From NCBI GenBank assembly GCA_000696115.1, contig JJOH01000005.1, forward strand, positions 62,001 through 126,000: 64,000 nucleotides of DNA, written 5' to 3'. Positions 9,342-18,166 of this stretch are shown one piece after another (within the stretch, counting starts at the first letter, position 1; every line of letters starts with the position of its first letter). A program made the position numbers and the translations under genes. The DNA comes from Streptomyces olindensis (GTDB lineage Bacteria > Actinomycetota > Actinomycetes > Streptomycetales > Streptomycetaceae). Under the pieces are notes generated by a model. That model saw only the letters and a program-made list of their open reading frames with translations. It had not been told where the DNA came from and searched no databases.

Positions 9342-9413
9342 AGAGTGCCGAACCAGCCATACCGCACGTGCTCGTCCGTCCCGAGTTCCTCTCCGCGAAC
9401 GGAGCTGATGCAC

Positions 9414-10727
9414 ATGAACCGCCGCACCGTCCTGGCCCTGGCCGTGGGGGCCGCCCTGCTGGCCTCCGGCTGCACCGGCACCGGAGGCACCGCGAAAGGC
9501 GCGGACGCCGAGGCGCCCGACGATCCCGCCGAGGTCAGTGGGACCATCACGGTCCTCACCCACCGGACCGACCTCGTGCAGGACGGGACGATGAAGAAGT
9601 ACGCCGCCGAGTTCAACCGGACGTACCCCAAGGTGAAGGTCGAGTTCGACGCCGTCACCGACTACGAGGGCGAAGTCAAGATCCGTATGAACACGGAGAA
9701 CTACGGCGACGTCCTCATGATCCCGGGCGTGATCGAGAAGAAGGACTACCCCAGATTCTTCGCCTCGCTGGGCAGCGAGGCCGAGCGCAGCGAGAAGTAC
9801 CGCTTCACCGACTACACGACCGTCGACGGCAAGGTCTACGGGCAGAGCCCGCTCGGCGCGGTCCCGGGCTTCATCTACAACAAGAAGGTGTGGCAGCGGG
9901 CCGGCATCACCGACTGGCCCACCACACCGGCCGAGTTCCTCGACGACCTGAAGGCGATCAGGTCGAAGACCGACGCGATCCCGTACTACACCAACTTCAA
10001 GGACATGTGGCCGCTCACCCAGTGGACACAGGTCAACGGCTCGGTCGGCTGCGACGAGCAGGCCACCACGAAGCTCGCCGAGGGCAACCCGTGGGCCGAG
10101 GGCGCCGATCTGCGCACCGCCGACACCCTGCTGTACGACATCGTGAAGTCGGGCCTTGTCGAGAAGGACCCGACCACCACCAACTGGGAGGCGTCCAAGC
10201 CCAAGCTGGCGAAGGGCGAGATCGCCACGATGTGGCTCGGCTCCTGGGCCGTCATCCAGATGCAGGGCGCGGCGAAGCAGGCCGGTACGGACCCCGGCGA
10301 CATCGGGTTCATGCCCTTCCCCGCCCAGAAGAACGGCACGTTCTGCGCGGTGGCGCTGCCCGACTACAACCAGGCCGTCAACGTCCACTCCGAGCACAAG
10401 GCGGCAGCCCGGGCCTGGATCGACTGGTTCACCGACAAGTCGGGCTACGCGGCCGACAACCTGGCGCTGTCCCCGCTCAAGTCCGCCCCGCTGCCCGACG
10501 TCCTGAAACCGTACGAGGAGGCGGGGGTCAGGATCCTCGACCTCGACGACACCAAGGGCGCCCAGGTGAAGTCCATCGACAACGAGTCCGAGGTCGGCAT
10601 CAACAAGCCGGACTACCGCCAGGACCTCGTCGACCTCGCCCGCGGCGCGAGGAAGGGCAGCCTGGACGACTTCCTGGACGGCCTCGGCGAGAAGTGGACC
10701 GAGACCCAGAAGTCGCTGGGGTCCTGA
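9414..10727 (+). CDS. Sugar ABC transporter substrate-binding lipoprotein
   Basis: A 437-residue extracellular binding protein. The lipoprotein signal is MNRRTVLALAVGAALLASGC, with the lipidated Cys at about residue 20. The mature protein is a type 1 extracellular solute-binding family member (ISGTITVLTHRTDLV-like start, SKPKLAKGEIATMWLGSWAV, DIGFMPFPAQKNGTFC). The start at ATG 9414 is chosen because GGAG lies 9 nt upstream; ATG 9408 is too close to it. It is first in an SBP-permease-permease operon. The divergent beta-mannosidase suggests manno-oligosaccharide as ligand. Confidence 0.88.
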   Translation: MNRRTVLALAVGAALLASGCTGTGGTAKGADAEAPDDPAEVSGTITVLTHRTDLVQDGTMKKYAAEFNRTYPKVKVEFDAVTDYEGEVKIRMNTENYGDVLMIPGVIEKKDYPRFFASLGSEAERSEKYRFTDYTTVDGKVYGQSPLGAVPGFIYNKKVWQRAGITDWPTTPAEFLDDLKAIRSKTDAIPYYTNFKDMWPLTQWTQVNGSVGCDEQATTKLAEGNPWAEGADLRTADTLLYDIVKSGLVEKDPTTTNWEASKPKLAKGEIATMWLGSWAVIQMQGAAKQAGTDPGDIGFMPFPAQKNGTFCAVALPDYNQAVNVHSEHKAAARAWIDWFTDKSGYAADNLALSPLKSAPLPDVLKPYEEAGVRILDLDDTKGAQVKSIDNESEVGINKPDYRQDLVDLARGARKGSLDDFLDGLGEKWTETQKSLGS

Positions 10728-11674
10728 TGACGGACACGACGGAGAAGGCGGCCGTCGAGCCCGCGCCGGGGCCGGCCGCCCCCGAACCGGCTCCCGCCCC
10801 GCGCCCGGCACGGCTGTGGCGCGGGGCCACCCCCTGGCTCTTCCTGCTCGCCCCGCTCACGCTCCTGATCGTCTTCACCTACGCGCCGATCGCCAACATG
10901 GTCGCGTACAGCTTCACCGACTGGGACGGCGTGAGCCCCGAGCTGCGCTACACGGGCGCCGAGAACTACGCGGAACTCTTCACCCGCCCCGACCTGTTCG
11001 AGGTCTTCTGGGTCAGCGGCTACTACCTGGCGGCGTCCGTCCTCCAGATCGTCGCCGCCCTCTACTTCGCCACGATCCTGAGCTTCAACGTCCGCTTCCG
11101 GAACTTCTTCAAGGGCGTGCTGTTCTTCCCGTACCTGATCAACGGGGTCGCGATCGGCTTCGTCTTCCTCTACTTCTTCCAGGACGGCGGCACCCTCGAC
11201 TCGGTGCTGGGCCTGTTCGGCGTGGAGACGGACCGCGCCTGGCTGGGCACGCCGGAGTCGGCGAACACCTCCCTCGCCGCCGTCTCGGTCTGGCGCTACC
11301 TGGGCCTGAACTTCGTCCTCTTCCTGGGCGCGATCCAGTCCATCCCCGGGGAGCTGTACGAGGCGGCCGAACTGGACGGCGCCAACCGCTGGCACCAGTT
11401 CCGCCACATCATCGCGCCGGGCATCAAACCGGTCCTGAGTCTGACGGTGATCCTCTCGATCTCCGGCTCGCTCTCGGTCTTCGAGATCCCGTACATCATG
11501 ACCGGCGGCGCGACGGGCACCGAGACGTTCGTGATCCAGACCGTGAAGCTGGCCTTCCAGTTCAACAAGACGGGGCTCGCCTCGGCGGCCGCGATCGTGC
11601 TGCTGCTGATCGTCCTGGCAGTGACCTGGGTGCAGCGCCGCCTCGTCCCCGATGACAAGGTGGACCTCGCATGA
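10727..11674 (+). CDS. Sugar ABC transporter permease (MalF type)
   Basis: A 315-residue inner-membrane permease of the carbohydrate uptake family 1. An N-terminal Pro/Ala-rich cytoplasmic tail is followed by six hydrophobic segments starting at LFLLAPLTLLIVFTYAP. The EAA loop reads YEAAELDGANRWHQFRHIIAPGIKP, where the ATPase docks. Its ATG shares one base with the preceding TGA stop, and its own stop overlaps the next gene by 4 nt, so all three genes are coupled. No ATP-binding subunit is encoded here; Streptomyces importers of this class usually share MsiK. Confidence 0.9.
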   Translation: MTDTTEKAAVEPAPGPAAPEPAPAPRPARLWRGATPWLFLLAPLTLLIVFTYAPIANMVAYSFTDWDGVSPELRYTGAENYAELFTRPDLFEVFWVSGYYLAASVLQIVAALYFATILSFNVRFRNFFKGVLFFPYLINGVAIGFVFLYFFQDGGTLDSVLGLFGVETDRAWLGTPESANTSLAAVSVWRYLGLNFVLFLGAIQSIPGELYEAAELDGANRWHQFRHIIAPGIKPVLSLTVILSISGSLSVFEIPYIMTGGATGTETFVIQTVKLAFQFNKTGLASAAAIVLLLIVLAVTWVQRRLVPDDKVDLA

Positions 11675-12501
11675 CACGCCGTGCGGTCGCCCGCGCCCTG
11701 GTGTACCTGTCCCTGATCGCCGCGACGGTGGTGGTCCTGCTCCCGCTGGCCGCCGTGCTCCTGACCTCCCTGAAGTCCGAACGGGAGATGGCGGACGGCA
11801 GCGGGGCGCTCGCGCTCCCCGAGGACCTGCTGAACTTCCACAACTACGTGACGGCGTTCCAGGACGGCCGGATGCTCTCGGCGTTCGCCAACACGGCGGT
11901 GATCCTGCTCTTCGCCATCGGCGGCACGGTCCTCATCGGCTCGATGACGGCGTACGCGATCGACCGGTTCACCTTCCGCTTCCGGAAGCTGGTCGTGGCG
12001 CTGTTCCTGGTCGCCGCCCTGGTCCCCGGCGTCACCACGCAGGTGGCGACCTTCCAGATCGTCAACAGCTTCGGCATGTTCGACAGCCTGTGGGCACCGA
12101 TCGCCCTCTACATGGGCACGGACATCGTGTCGATCTACATCTTCCTGCAGTTCGTCCGCTCCATCCCGACCTCGCTGGACGAGGCGGCCCGCCTGGACGG
12201 CGCCAACGCCTTCACGATCTACCGCAAGATCATCTTCCCCTTGCTGAAGCCGGCGGTCGCGACGGTGGTGATCGTCAAGGGCATCACCACCTACAACGAC
12301 TTCTACATTCCGTTCCTCTACATGCCGTCGGAAGATCTTGGCGTGATCTCGACGTCCCTGTTCCGCTTCAAGGGCCCCTTCGGCGCCCACTGGGAGACGA
12401 TCTCGGCGGGAGCGATCCTGGTGATCCTCCCGACCTTGATCGTCTTCCTGTGCCTCCAGCGTTACATCTACAACGGCTTCACTCGCGGAGCCACCAGGTG
12501 A
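11671..12501 (+). CDS. Sugar ABC transporter permease (MalG type)
   Basis: A 276-residue permease partner of the preceding gene, with six membrane segments (VYLSLIAATVVVLLPLAAVLLTSL at the N-terminus). The EAA motif is LDEAARLDGANAFTIYRKIIFPLLKP. The ATG overlaps the previous stop (ATGA). It ends the operon, and an intergenic repeat element starts 8 nt after its stop. Confidence 0.9.
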   Translation: MTRRAVARALVYLSLIAATVVVLLPLAAVLLTSLKSEREMADGSGALALPEDLLNFHNYVTAFQDGRMLSAFANTAVILLFAIGGTVLIGSMTAYAIDRFTFRFRKLVVALFLVAALVPGVTTQVATFQIVNSFGMFDSLWAPIALYMGTDIVSIYIFLQFVRSIPTSLDEAARLDGANAFTIYRKIIFPLLKPAVATVVIVKGITTYNDFYIPFLYMPSEDLGVISTSLFRFKGPFGAHWETISAGAILVILPTLIVFLCLQRYIYNGFTRGATR

Positions 12502-12508
12502 GGATCTG

Positions 12509-12528
12509 AGGGGCGCGGGGAACTGCGT
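12509..12528 (+). repeat. Streptomyces-type intergenic repeat, copy A
   Basis: AGGGGCGCGGGGAACTGCGT here matches 19 of 20 bases of the reverse complement of 63063-63082. It lies between two convergent gene ends (ABC permease and rnd). Sequences of this form recur in Streptomyces intergenic regions in my recollection. A role in transcript ends is plausible but unproven. Confidence 0.6.
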
Positions 12529-12571
12529 GAACCACCACGAACCACCCGCACCCGCCGTACGAGAAGACCCT

Positions 12572-13861
12572 CTACGGCGCCTTGGCGGACAAAGCAGTCA
12601 CCAGAACAGGCGTGACCTGCTCGACCTGCCAGCCCCGAGCCCCATGACCAGCCAGCGCCTCCGCGACAGACTCCGCGTCCACCACCGCCGGCGGCTCCCA
12701 GCACACCCGCCGCACGGTGTCCGGCGCGATCAGATTCTCCTGCGGCATGTTGAGCTCCTCGGCCAGAGCCGAAACCGCCGCCCGCGCCGCGGAGAGCCGA
12801 GCCGCCGCCGCGGGATCCTTGTCCGCCCAGGCGCGGGGCGGCGGCGGCCCCGCGACCGGCTGCCCCGGCTGCGGCAACTGCGCCTCGCTCAGCCCCTTCG
12901 CCCGGTCCACCGCCGCCTGCCACTGCTCCAGCTGCCGCTTGCCCATCCGGTGTCCGAAACCGTTCAGCGCGGCGAGGGCGTGCACGTTGGCCGGAAGGGC
13001 CAGCGCGGCTTCCACGATGGCCGCGTCCCCGAGCACCTTGCCCGGCGAGACGTCCCGCCGCTGCGCGATCCGGTCCCGGGTCTGCCACAGCTCCCGCACG
13101 ACGGCCAGCTGCCGCCGCCGGCGCACCTTGTGCATGCCGGACGTGCGCCGCCAGGGGTCCTTGCGGGGCTCGGGCGGCGGCGCCGAGGCGATCGCGTCGA
13201 ATTCCTGCCGGGCCCACTCCAGCTTGCCCTGCCGGTCCAGCTCCTTCTCCAGCGCGTCGCGCAGGTCGACGAGCAGCTCGACGTCCAGCGCCGCGTACCG
13301 CAGCCAGGGCTCGGGCAGCGGGCGGGTGGACCAGTCGACGGCGGAGTGGCCCTTCTCCAGGACGAAGCCGAGGACGCTCTCGACCATCGCGCCGAGGCCG
13401 ACCCGGGGGAATCCCGCCAGCCGGCCGGCCAGCTCCGTGTCGAACAGCCGCGTCGGCACCATGCCTATCTCGCGCAGGCAGGGCAGGTCCTGGGTGGCGG
13501 CGTGCAGCACCCACTCGACGCCGGACAGGGCCTCGCCCAGGGCGGAGAGGTCGGGGCAGGCCACGGGGTCGATCAGCGCCGTCCCGGCGCCTTCGCGGCG
13601 CAGCTGCACGAGGTAGGCGCGCTGGCCGTAGCGGTAGCCGGACGCCCGCTCGGCGTCGACGGCGACGGGGCCGGAACCCGCCTCGAAGGCGGCGATCGTC
13701 CGCGCCAGGGCAGCCTCGTCCGCGATCACGGGCGGAATGCCCTCACGCGGCTCCAACAAGGGGATCGGCGCCTCCGTAGCAGAAGATCCGCCGTCGTCCG
13801 GAGGGGCGCCTCCGGTGGTTCGCAGTGAGCTGTCTGCTGCGGTGTCGTGGGCGTCGGTCAC
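12572..13861 (-). CDS. rnd: Ribonuclease D-like 3'-5' exoribonuclease
   Basis: A 429-residue protein. The DEDDy exonuclease domain covers about residues 45-245: Exo I VAVDAERASG (DxE), Exo II HAATQDLPCL (Asp), Exo III RYAALDVELLVDL (YxxxD). An HRDC domain follows at about 265-345 (VVRELWQTRDRIAQRRDVSPGKVL), then a C-terminal region. The predicted role is 3' trimming of structured RNA, including tRNA precursors. The start is GTG 13861 with no clear Shine-Dalgarno, so the message may be leaderless or start slightly differently. It lies downstream of whiI on the same strand, separated by a strong palindrome. It matches SCO6028 as I recall it. Confidence 0.88.
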   Translation of the reverse strand: MTDAHDTAADSSLRTTGGAPPDDGGSSATEAPIPLLEPREGIPPVIADEAALARTIAAFEAGSGPVAVDAERASGYRYGQRAYLVQLRREGAGTALIDPVACPDLSALGEALSGVEWVLHAATQDLPCLREIGMVPTRLFDTELAGRLAGFPRVGLGAMVESVLGFVLEKGHSAVDWSTRPLPEPWLRYAALDVELLVDLRDALEKELDRQGKLEWARQEFDAIASAPPPEPRKDPWRRTSGMHKVRRRRQLAVVRELWQTRDRIAQRRDVSPGKVLGDAAIVEAALALPANVHALAALNGFGHRMGKRQLEQWQAAVDRAKGLSEAQLPQPGQPVAGPPPPRAWADKDPAAAARLSAARAAVSALAEELNMPQENLIAPDTVRRVCWEPPAVVDAESVAEALAGHGARGWQVEQVTPVLVTALSAKAP

Positions 13862-13887
13862 CTGTCAAGGGTATCCATGTATGGACA

Positions 13888-13921
13888 GCGCCCGCCGACG
13901 GAACGTTCCGTCGGCGGGCGC
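13888..13921 (-). terminator. 34-bp perfect palindrome after whiI
   Basis: Positions 13888-13921 are a perfect 34-bp palindrome centred on AACGTT at 13902-13907, with outer arms GCGCCCGCC / GGCGGGCGC. It sits 127 nt beyond the whiI stop and 27 nt before the rnd start on the same strand. It is best read as a terminator hairpin separating whiI from rnd, although a protein-binding site is possible. Confidence 0.6.
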
Positions 13922-14047
13922 CCTGGGGTCGCAAACCAGTCATGTCGGGGAAGTGGCGGATTCGCCAGCCGTGAGTGACGTGAACGGGACCGGCGGCCGG
14001 ACCCGTTCACCCGGGTGAACGATCATCGGGGGGCAGGGCGGTGCGGA

Positions 14048-14710
14048 TCAGTGGATGATCCCGGTCCGCAGCGCCACCGCCACCATCCCGGCCCGGTCGC
14101 CCGTGCCCAGCTTGCGCGCGATGCGGGCGAGGTGGCTCTTGACGGTCAGCGCGGACAGGCCCATCGAGACGCCGATCGCCTTGTTCGACTGGCCCTCCGC
14201 GACCAGCCGCAGCACCTCGACCTCGCGGCCGGACAGCTCGCGGTAGCCGCCCGGGTGGCTCGGGGCACCCGGGGGGCGGCGATGCAGGCGGGCGGCGGCG
14301 GCGCCGATGGGGGCGGCGCCCGGCCGGGTGGGGAGCCCGACGTTGGTACGGGTGCCGGTGACGACGTAGCCCTTCACACCGCCGGCGAGCGCGTTGCGCA
14401 CGGCGCCGATGTCGTCGGCGGCGGAGAGGGCGAGGCCGTTGGGCCAGCCCGCGGCGCGGGTCTCGGACAGCAGGGTGAGGCCGGAGCCATCCGGCAGGTG
14501 GACGTCGGCGACGCAGATGTCGCGGGGGTTGCCGATGCGGGGACGAGCCTCCGCGATGGACGAGGCCTCGATGACATCGCGCACGCCGAGCGCCCACAGG
14601 TGGCGGGTGACGGTGGAGCGGACGCGCGGGTCGGCCACGACCACCATGGCGGTCGGCTTGTTCGGGCGGTAGGCGACCAGGCTTGCGGGCTGCTCGAGGA
14701 GAACGGACAC
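14048..14710 (-). CDS. whiI: Atypical response regulator WhiI
   Basis: A 220-residue orphan response regulator. The N-terminal receiver domain is degenerate: only one acidic residue remains at the pocket entrance (VVVADPRV, D27), the phospho-acceptor position is kept (CVADVHLP, D69), but the conserved lysine after the fifth strand is replaced (GYVVTG). The C-terminus is a LuxR/NarL HTH (LSGREVEVLRLVAEGQSNKAIG, LTVKSHLARIARKL). In S. coelicolor, WhiI acts with BldM to activate late sporulation genes and is unlikely to be phosphorylated. The gene order rnd-whiI-DUF3000-hemE supports orthology to SCO6029. The start is GTG 14710, 5 nt after AGGAGG. A sigma-WhiG-like promoter lies at 14789-14816. 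Confidence 0.9.
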   Translation of the reverse strand: MSVLLEQPASLVAYRPNKPTAMVVVADPRVRSTVTRHLWALGVRDVIEASSIAEARPRIGNPRDICVADVHLPDGSGLTLLSETRAAGWPNGLALSAADDIGAVRNALAGGVKGYVVTGTRTNVGLPTRPGAAPIGAAAARLHRRPPGAPSHPGGYRELSGREVEVLRLVAEGQSNKAIGVSMGLSALTVKSHLARIARKLGTGDRAGMVAVALRTGIIH

Positions 14711-14788
14711 CAGGCCTCCTGGGGTGCGGGACGGGGCCGGCTCGTGGGGGTGAAGCCGGGACGAACCGTGCTTTCAAGGTCACAGTCG

Positions 14789-14816
14789 TCTTCGGCACCG
14801 AACCCGTCCGCCTTTA
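14789..14816 (-). promoter_or_regulatory. Candidate sigma-WhiG promoter of whiI
   Basis: On the minus strand TAAA (14816-14813), a 16-nt spacer, then GCCGAAGA (14796-14789). This closely matches the sigma-WhiG consensus TAAA-N15/16-GCCGATAA, and whiI is a known sigma-WhiG target. It predicts a leader of roughly 70 nt. The rest of the 323-bp gap (14711-15033) holds AT-rich, Gene-free sequence upstream of this promoter and the DUF3000 terminator. Confidence 0.7.
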
Positions 14817-14988
14817 GATAATGATCACGATTCGGTGATAACAATCCGTGCAATTCGGACACGCGGTCGATCATTCGAAGGCCGGACGGTTTCGGTCTGG
14901 GTCACTACGCGGTCGAAAGTGGCCGTATCGACAAAGTGATGCGGCCAAGAGGGGGACGCAGGTGTGATCGTCGACAGGGCAGCGTTGA

Positions 14989-15021
14989 CCACCCCGTACA
15001 GGTTCGATCAGTACGGGGTGG
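14989..15021 (-). terminator. Terminator after DUF3000 gene
   Basis: A perfect 11-bp inverted repeat CCACCCCGTAC (14989-14999) / GTACGGGGTGG (15011-15021) with an 11-nt loop, 13 nt past the DUF3000 stop. Confidence 0.7.
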
Positions 15022-15033
15022 GAAGGAGGTCGA

Positions 15034-15708
15034 TCAGCGGGACTGGGGCCCGCGCCGCTGGGGGAGCGTCACCACCGAGGCGTCGCCCGGCCCGGCCGGC
15101 GGCAGCCCCGCGACCTGGGCGAGCAGATCGCACCAGGACGCCAGGTGCGCGGCGGTGTCCGGGACCCCGCCCAGGCCCTCGCGCGGCGTCCAGGACGCAC
15201 GGATCTCGATCTGCGAGGCGGCCGGCCGGGCCGACAGCCCACCGAAGTAGTGGGAGCTCGCACGCGTGACCGTGCCGCTCGGCTCCCCGTACGTCAGTCC
15301 GCGCGTCTGGAGCGCGCCGGTCAGCCAGGACCAGCACACCTCCGGCAGCAGCGGGTCCGCGGCCATCTCCGGTTCCAGCTCCGCGCGCACCAGCGTCACC
15401 AGCCGGAACGTGCCCTGCCAGGCGTCGTGCCCGGCCGGGTCGTGCAGCAGCACCAGCCGGCCGTCGGCCAGGTCCTGGTCGCCGTCGACGACCGCGGCCT
15501 CCAGCGCGTGGGAGTACGGGGCGAGCCGCTTGGGCGCGGGCGCCGGCTCGATCTCGATCTGGGGCCGCAGCCGCGCCGCCCTGAGCGCCTCGACGGCGGC
15601 CCGGAAGGGCGGCGGGGCGGAGTCCGCCTCCCGCCGGTCGTTCTCGGTATCCTTCGCTTCGTCCATTCCGCCAGCGCCGTCCGACAGTCGTCCCTGAGCC
15701 GCAGCCAT
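15034..15708 (-). CDS. DUF3000 family protein
   Basis: A 224-residue soluble protein with no signal peptide or membrane segment. The conserved core runs from PPPFRAAVEALRAARLRPQIEIEPAPAPKRLAPYSHAL-like sequence to the C-terminus and includes VCWSWLTGALQTRG and EIRASWTP. This is the actinobacterial DUF3000 family, always of unknown function, here between whiI and hemE as in SCO6030. The ATG at 15708 has only a weak ribosome site; an internal Met at about residue 15 is an alternative start. It is divergent from hemE with a 101-bp intergenic region. Confidence 0.8.
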   Translation of the reverse strand: MAAAQGRLSDGAGGMDEAKDTENDRREADSAPPPFRAAVEALRAARLRPQIEIEPAPAPKRLAPYSHALEAAVVDGDQDLADGRLVLLHDPAGHDAWQGTFRLVTLVRAELEPEMAADPLLPEVCWSWLTGALQTRGLTYGEPSGTVTRASSHYFGGLSARPAASQIEIRASWTPREGLGGVPDTAAHLASWCDLLAQVAGLPPAGPGDASVVTLPQRRGPQSR

Positions 15709-15809
15709 GCCGGAAGATTACGGGGACCGGAGCCCGGGTGCGGGGCTAGACACCCCGCGCCTCTCCAGGGGCTGAATCGCGCTGTCGGACGGCGTGCGAA
15801 ACTTGGCCC

Positions 15810-16877
15810 GTGAGTGCCAACGACGCCCCCCGGGCCCCGCAGCCGTCCGCCCCGTACGACTCCGCCTTCCTCAAGGCGTGCCGGCGCGAACCCGTGCCGC
15901 ACACGCCGGTGTGGTTCATGCGGCAGGCCGGGCGCTCGCTGCCGGAGTACCGCAAGGTGCGCGAGGGCATTCCGATGCTCGAGTCCTGCATGCGGCCCGA
16001 GCTGGTCACCGAGATCACGCTCCAGCCGGTCCGCCGGCACGGCGTGGACGCGGCGATCTACTTCAGCGACATCGTCGTCCCGCTCAAGGCCATCGGCGTC
16101 GACCTCGACATCAAGCCCGGCGTCGGCCCGGTCGTCGAGAACCCGATCCGCACCCGCGCCGACCTCGCCCAGCTGCGCGACCTGACCCCCGAGGACGTCT
16201 CCTACGTCACCGAGGCCATCGGCCTGCTCACCGCCGAGCTCGGCGAGACCCCGCTCATCGGGTTCGCGGGCGCCCCCTTCACCCTCGCCAGCTACCTCGT
16301 CGAGGGCGGTCCGTCCCGCACGTACGAGAACGCCAAGGCGATGATGTACGGCGACCCGGAGCTCTGGGCTGACCTGCTCGACCGCCTCGCCGACATCACG
16401 GCCGCGTTCCTGAAGGTGCAGATCGAGGCCGGCGCCTCGGCGGTCCAGCTGTTCGACTCCTGGGCCGGTGCCCTGGCCCCCGTCGACTACCGGCGTTCGG
16501 TGCTGCCGGCGTCGGCGAAGGTCTTCGAGGCCGTGGCCGGCTACGGCGTCCCGCGCATCCACTTCGGCGTCGGCACCGGCGAGCTGCTGGGGTTGATGGG
16601 CGAGGCCGGCGCGGACGTCGTCGGCGTCGACTGGCGCGTCCCGATGGACGAGGCCGCCCGCCGCGTCGGCCCCGGCAAGGCGCTCCAGGGCAACCTCGAC
16701 CCGACCGTGCTGTTCGCTCCGACCGAGGCCGTCGAGTCCAAGACCCGGGAGGTCCTGGACTCGGCGGCGGGCCTGGAGGGCCACGTCTTCAACCTCGGCC
16801 ACGGCGTCATGCCGTCCACGGACCCGGACGCGCTGACGCGGCTCGTGGAGTACGTCCACACGCGGACCGCCCGCTGA
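15810..16877 (+). CDS. hemE: Uroporphyrinogen decarboxylase
   Basis: A 355-residue cytosolic enzyme that decarboxylates uroporphyrinogen III to coproporphyrinogen III. The substrate-binding signature [14 protein letters not shown] lies near residues 31-44, the catalytic Asp is in [10 protein letters not shown], and the conserved [24 protein letters not shown] and [10 protein letters not shown] segments follow. The GTG start at 15810 gives a family-typical length. Its product feeds HemY and HemQ encoded at 26.0-28.3 kb. Confidence 0.95.
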   Translation: MSANDAPRAPQPSAPYDSAFLKACRREPVPHTPVWFMRQAGRSLPEYRKVREGIPMLESCMRPELVTEITLQPVRRHGVDAAIYFSDIVVPLKAIGVDLDIKPGVGPVVENPIRTRADLAQLRDLTPEDVSYVTEAIGLLTAELGETPLIGFAGAPFTLASYLVEGGPSRTYENAKAMMYGDPELWADLLDRLADITAAFLKVQIEAGASAVQLFDSWAGALAPVDYRRSVLPASAKVFEAVAGYGVPRIHFGVGTGELLGLMGEAGADVVGVDWRVPMDEAARRVGPGKALQGNLDPTVLFAPTEAVESKTREVLDSAAGLEGHVFNLGHGVMPSTDPDALTRLVEYVHTRTAR

Positions 16878-16899
16878 CCCGGGCCGCGCTGCCAGGCCG

Positions 16900-18117
16900 T
16901 CAGGGCCGCACGCGCGTCGCCCGGATCAGCCACCACGTCGCCGCCAGGCAACCGGCCGCGGGCAGGGCCAGCAGCACCGGCACGGCGTCGACGCCGGCCA
17001 GTTCGATGCCCTTGCCCAGGACCGGCCCGGCGGCGACCCCGCCGATCATCGAGGCGGCGATGACGTAGGCCCCCGCCCGCCGTGCCCGGGGCACCGCGCG
17101 GGACAGCCACGGCAGGCCCGTGGGGAAGATCGGCGCGTGGAAGAGGCCGACACCGGCGTACGCGTACGGGGCCGCCGCCGGGATCAGGGCCAGCAGGAGG
17201 CAGGCCACCATGCCGACGGAGCTGACCACCATGATCGTCTGCACGGACCAGCGCAGCGTCAGCGGTGCGACCAGCAGCCGCCCCACGGTCACCATCAGCC
17301 AGAACGCCGAGGTGGCCGTGGCCACGGTCGCCGCGTCGTGCCCGACGGACTCCAGGTGTGTCGGCTCCCAGCCGCCGACCCCCGTCTCCACCGCCACCAT
17401 CAGGACATACAGCACGATGAAGACGGTGACGACCAGGGCCGCCGAGGTCCGCAGCCCGGGCGCCCGCCCACCGGTCGCCTCGGTCTCCCCGGCCTCCTCG
17501 GCGGGTTCGGCGGGTGCCTCCCCGCCCTCGCGGACGCCGCGCTGCGCCAGCACCAGGACGGCGGACAGCGCGGCGAATCCCGCGAAGACGGCGGGGTAGC
17601 GGCCGGGGCCGAGCAGGCCCAGCAGCGCCGGGCCGCCCACGGCACCGAGTCCGTAGGCGGCGCCGATGATGTTGAGCATCGCCGGGCTGCGGCGGCCGAA
17701 CCCCACCGAGAACAGCTGGTTGAGGCCGTAGTCGATGCCGCCGAAGCCCACCCCGGTCACCAGCGCCGAGGCCAGCGCCCACCCCCAGGCGGGAGCCAGC
17801 GCGAAGCCGGTCCCGCCGAGGGCCATCAGCGCGTACGAGGCGGACAGCAGCGTTCTGTTGCCCAGCCGCCCGTGCACCCGGTTCAGCAGCAGCACCCCGG
17901 CCACCCCGCCGACGAAGTGGGCGCTCAGGCTCAGCCCGGCGGCGGCCGGCGACAGGCCGAACTCCGTGCGGAACGCGGGGATCGCCGGACCGTACAGCGC
18001 CTGGAGCGCCCCGATCAGGGCGAAGCCCACGCAGGAGGCGACGACGGCGAACGGGCTGAACAGGGGCCGCGCCACGGAGGTGCCGGGCGGCGCGGCCTGC
18101 GTGGAGGTACCGGTCAA
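16900..18117 (-). CDS. MFS transporter, GlcP-like
   Basis: A 405-residue major facilitator with about 12 hydrophobic segments and a charged Glu/Pro-rich central loop near residues 190-225. Features resembling the fucose-galactose-glucose:H+ symporter group include FGGIDYGLNQLF and VAVETGVGGWEPTHL. The start is TTG 18117, 6 nt after AGAGGAA. It is last in the four-gene operon, 49 nt after the ntdC-like gene. In Bacillus subtilis the ntdABC kanosamine genes are followed by glcP, a glucose/mannose:H+ symporter of the MFS, so the position is conserved. It could import sugar precursor or export kanosamine. Confidence 0.8.
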   Translation of the reverse strand: MTGTSTQAAPPGTSVARPLFSPFAVVASCVGFALIGALQALYGPAIPAFRTEFGLSPAAAGLSLSAHFVGGVAGVLLLNRVHGRLGNRTLLSASYALMALGGTGFALAPAWGWALASALVTGVGFGGIDYGLNQLFSVGFGRRSPAMLNIIGAAYGLGAVGGPALLGLLGPGRYPAVFAGFAALSAVLVLAQRGVREGGEAPAEPAEEAGETEATGGRAPGLRTSAALVVTVFIVLYVLMVAVETGVGGWEPTHLESVGHDAATVATATSAFWLMVTVGRLLVAPLTLRWSVQTIMVVSSVGMVACLLLALIPAAAPYAYAGVGLFHAPIFPTGLPWLSRAVPRARRAGAYVIAASMIGGVAAGPVLGKGIELAGVDAVPVLLALPAAGCLAATWWLIRATRVRP

Positions 18118-18166
18118 CGGACGTTCCTCTTCCCTGCGTCGCGTGGGCCGGGCCGCTGCCGCCGGA

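Noticed and set aside
15000..15010. GGTTCGATC resembles a tRNA T-loop
   Set aside because: It is the loop of a perfect 11-bp hairpin after the DUF3000 gene. No acceptor, D or anticodon arms can be formed around it.
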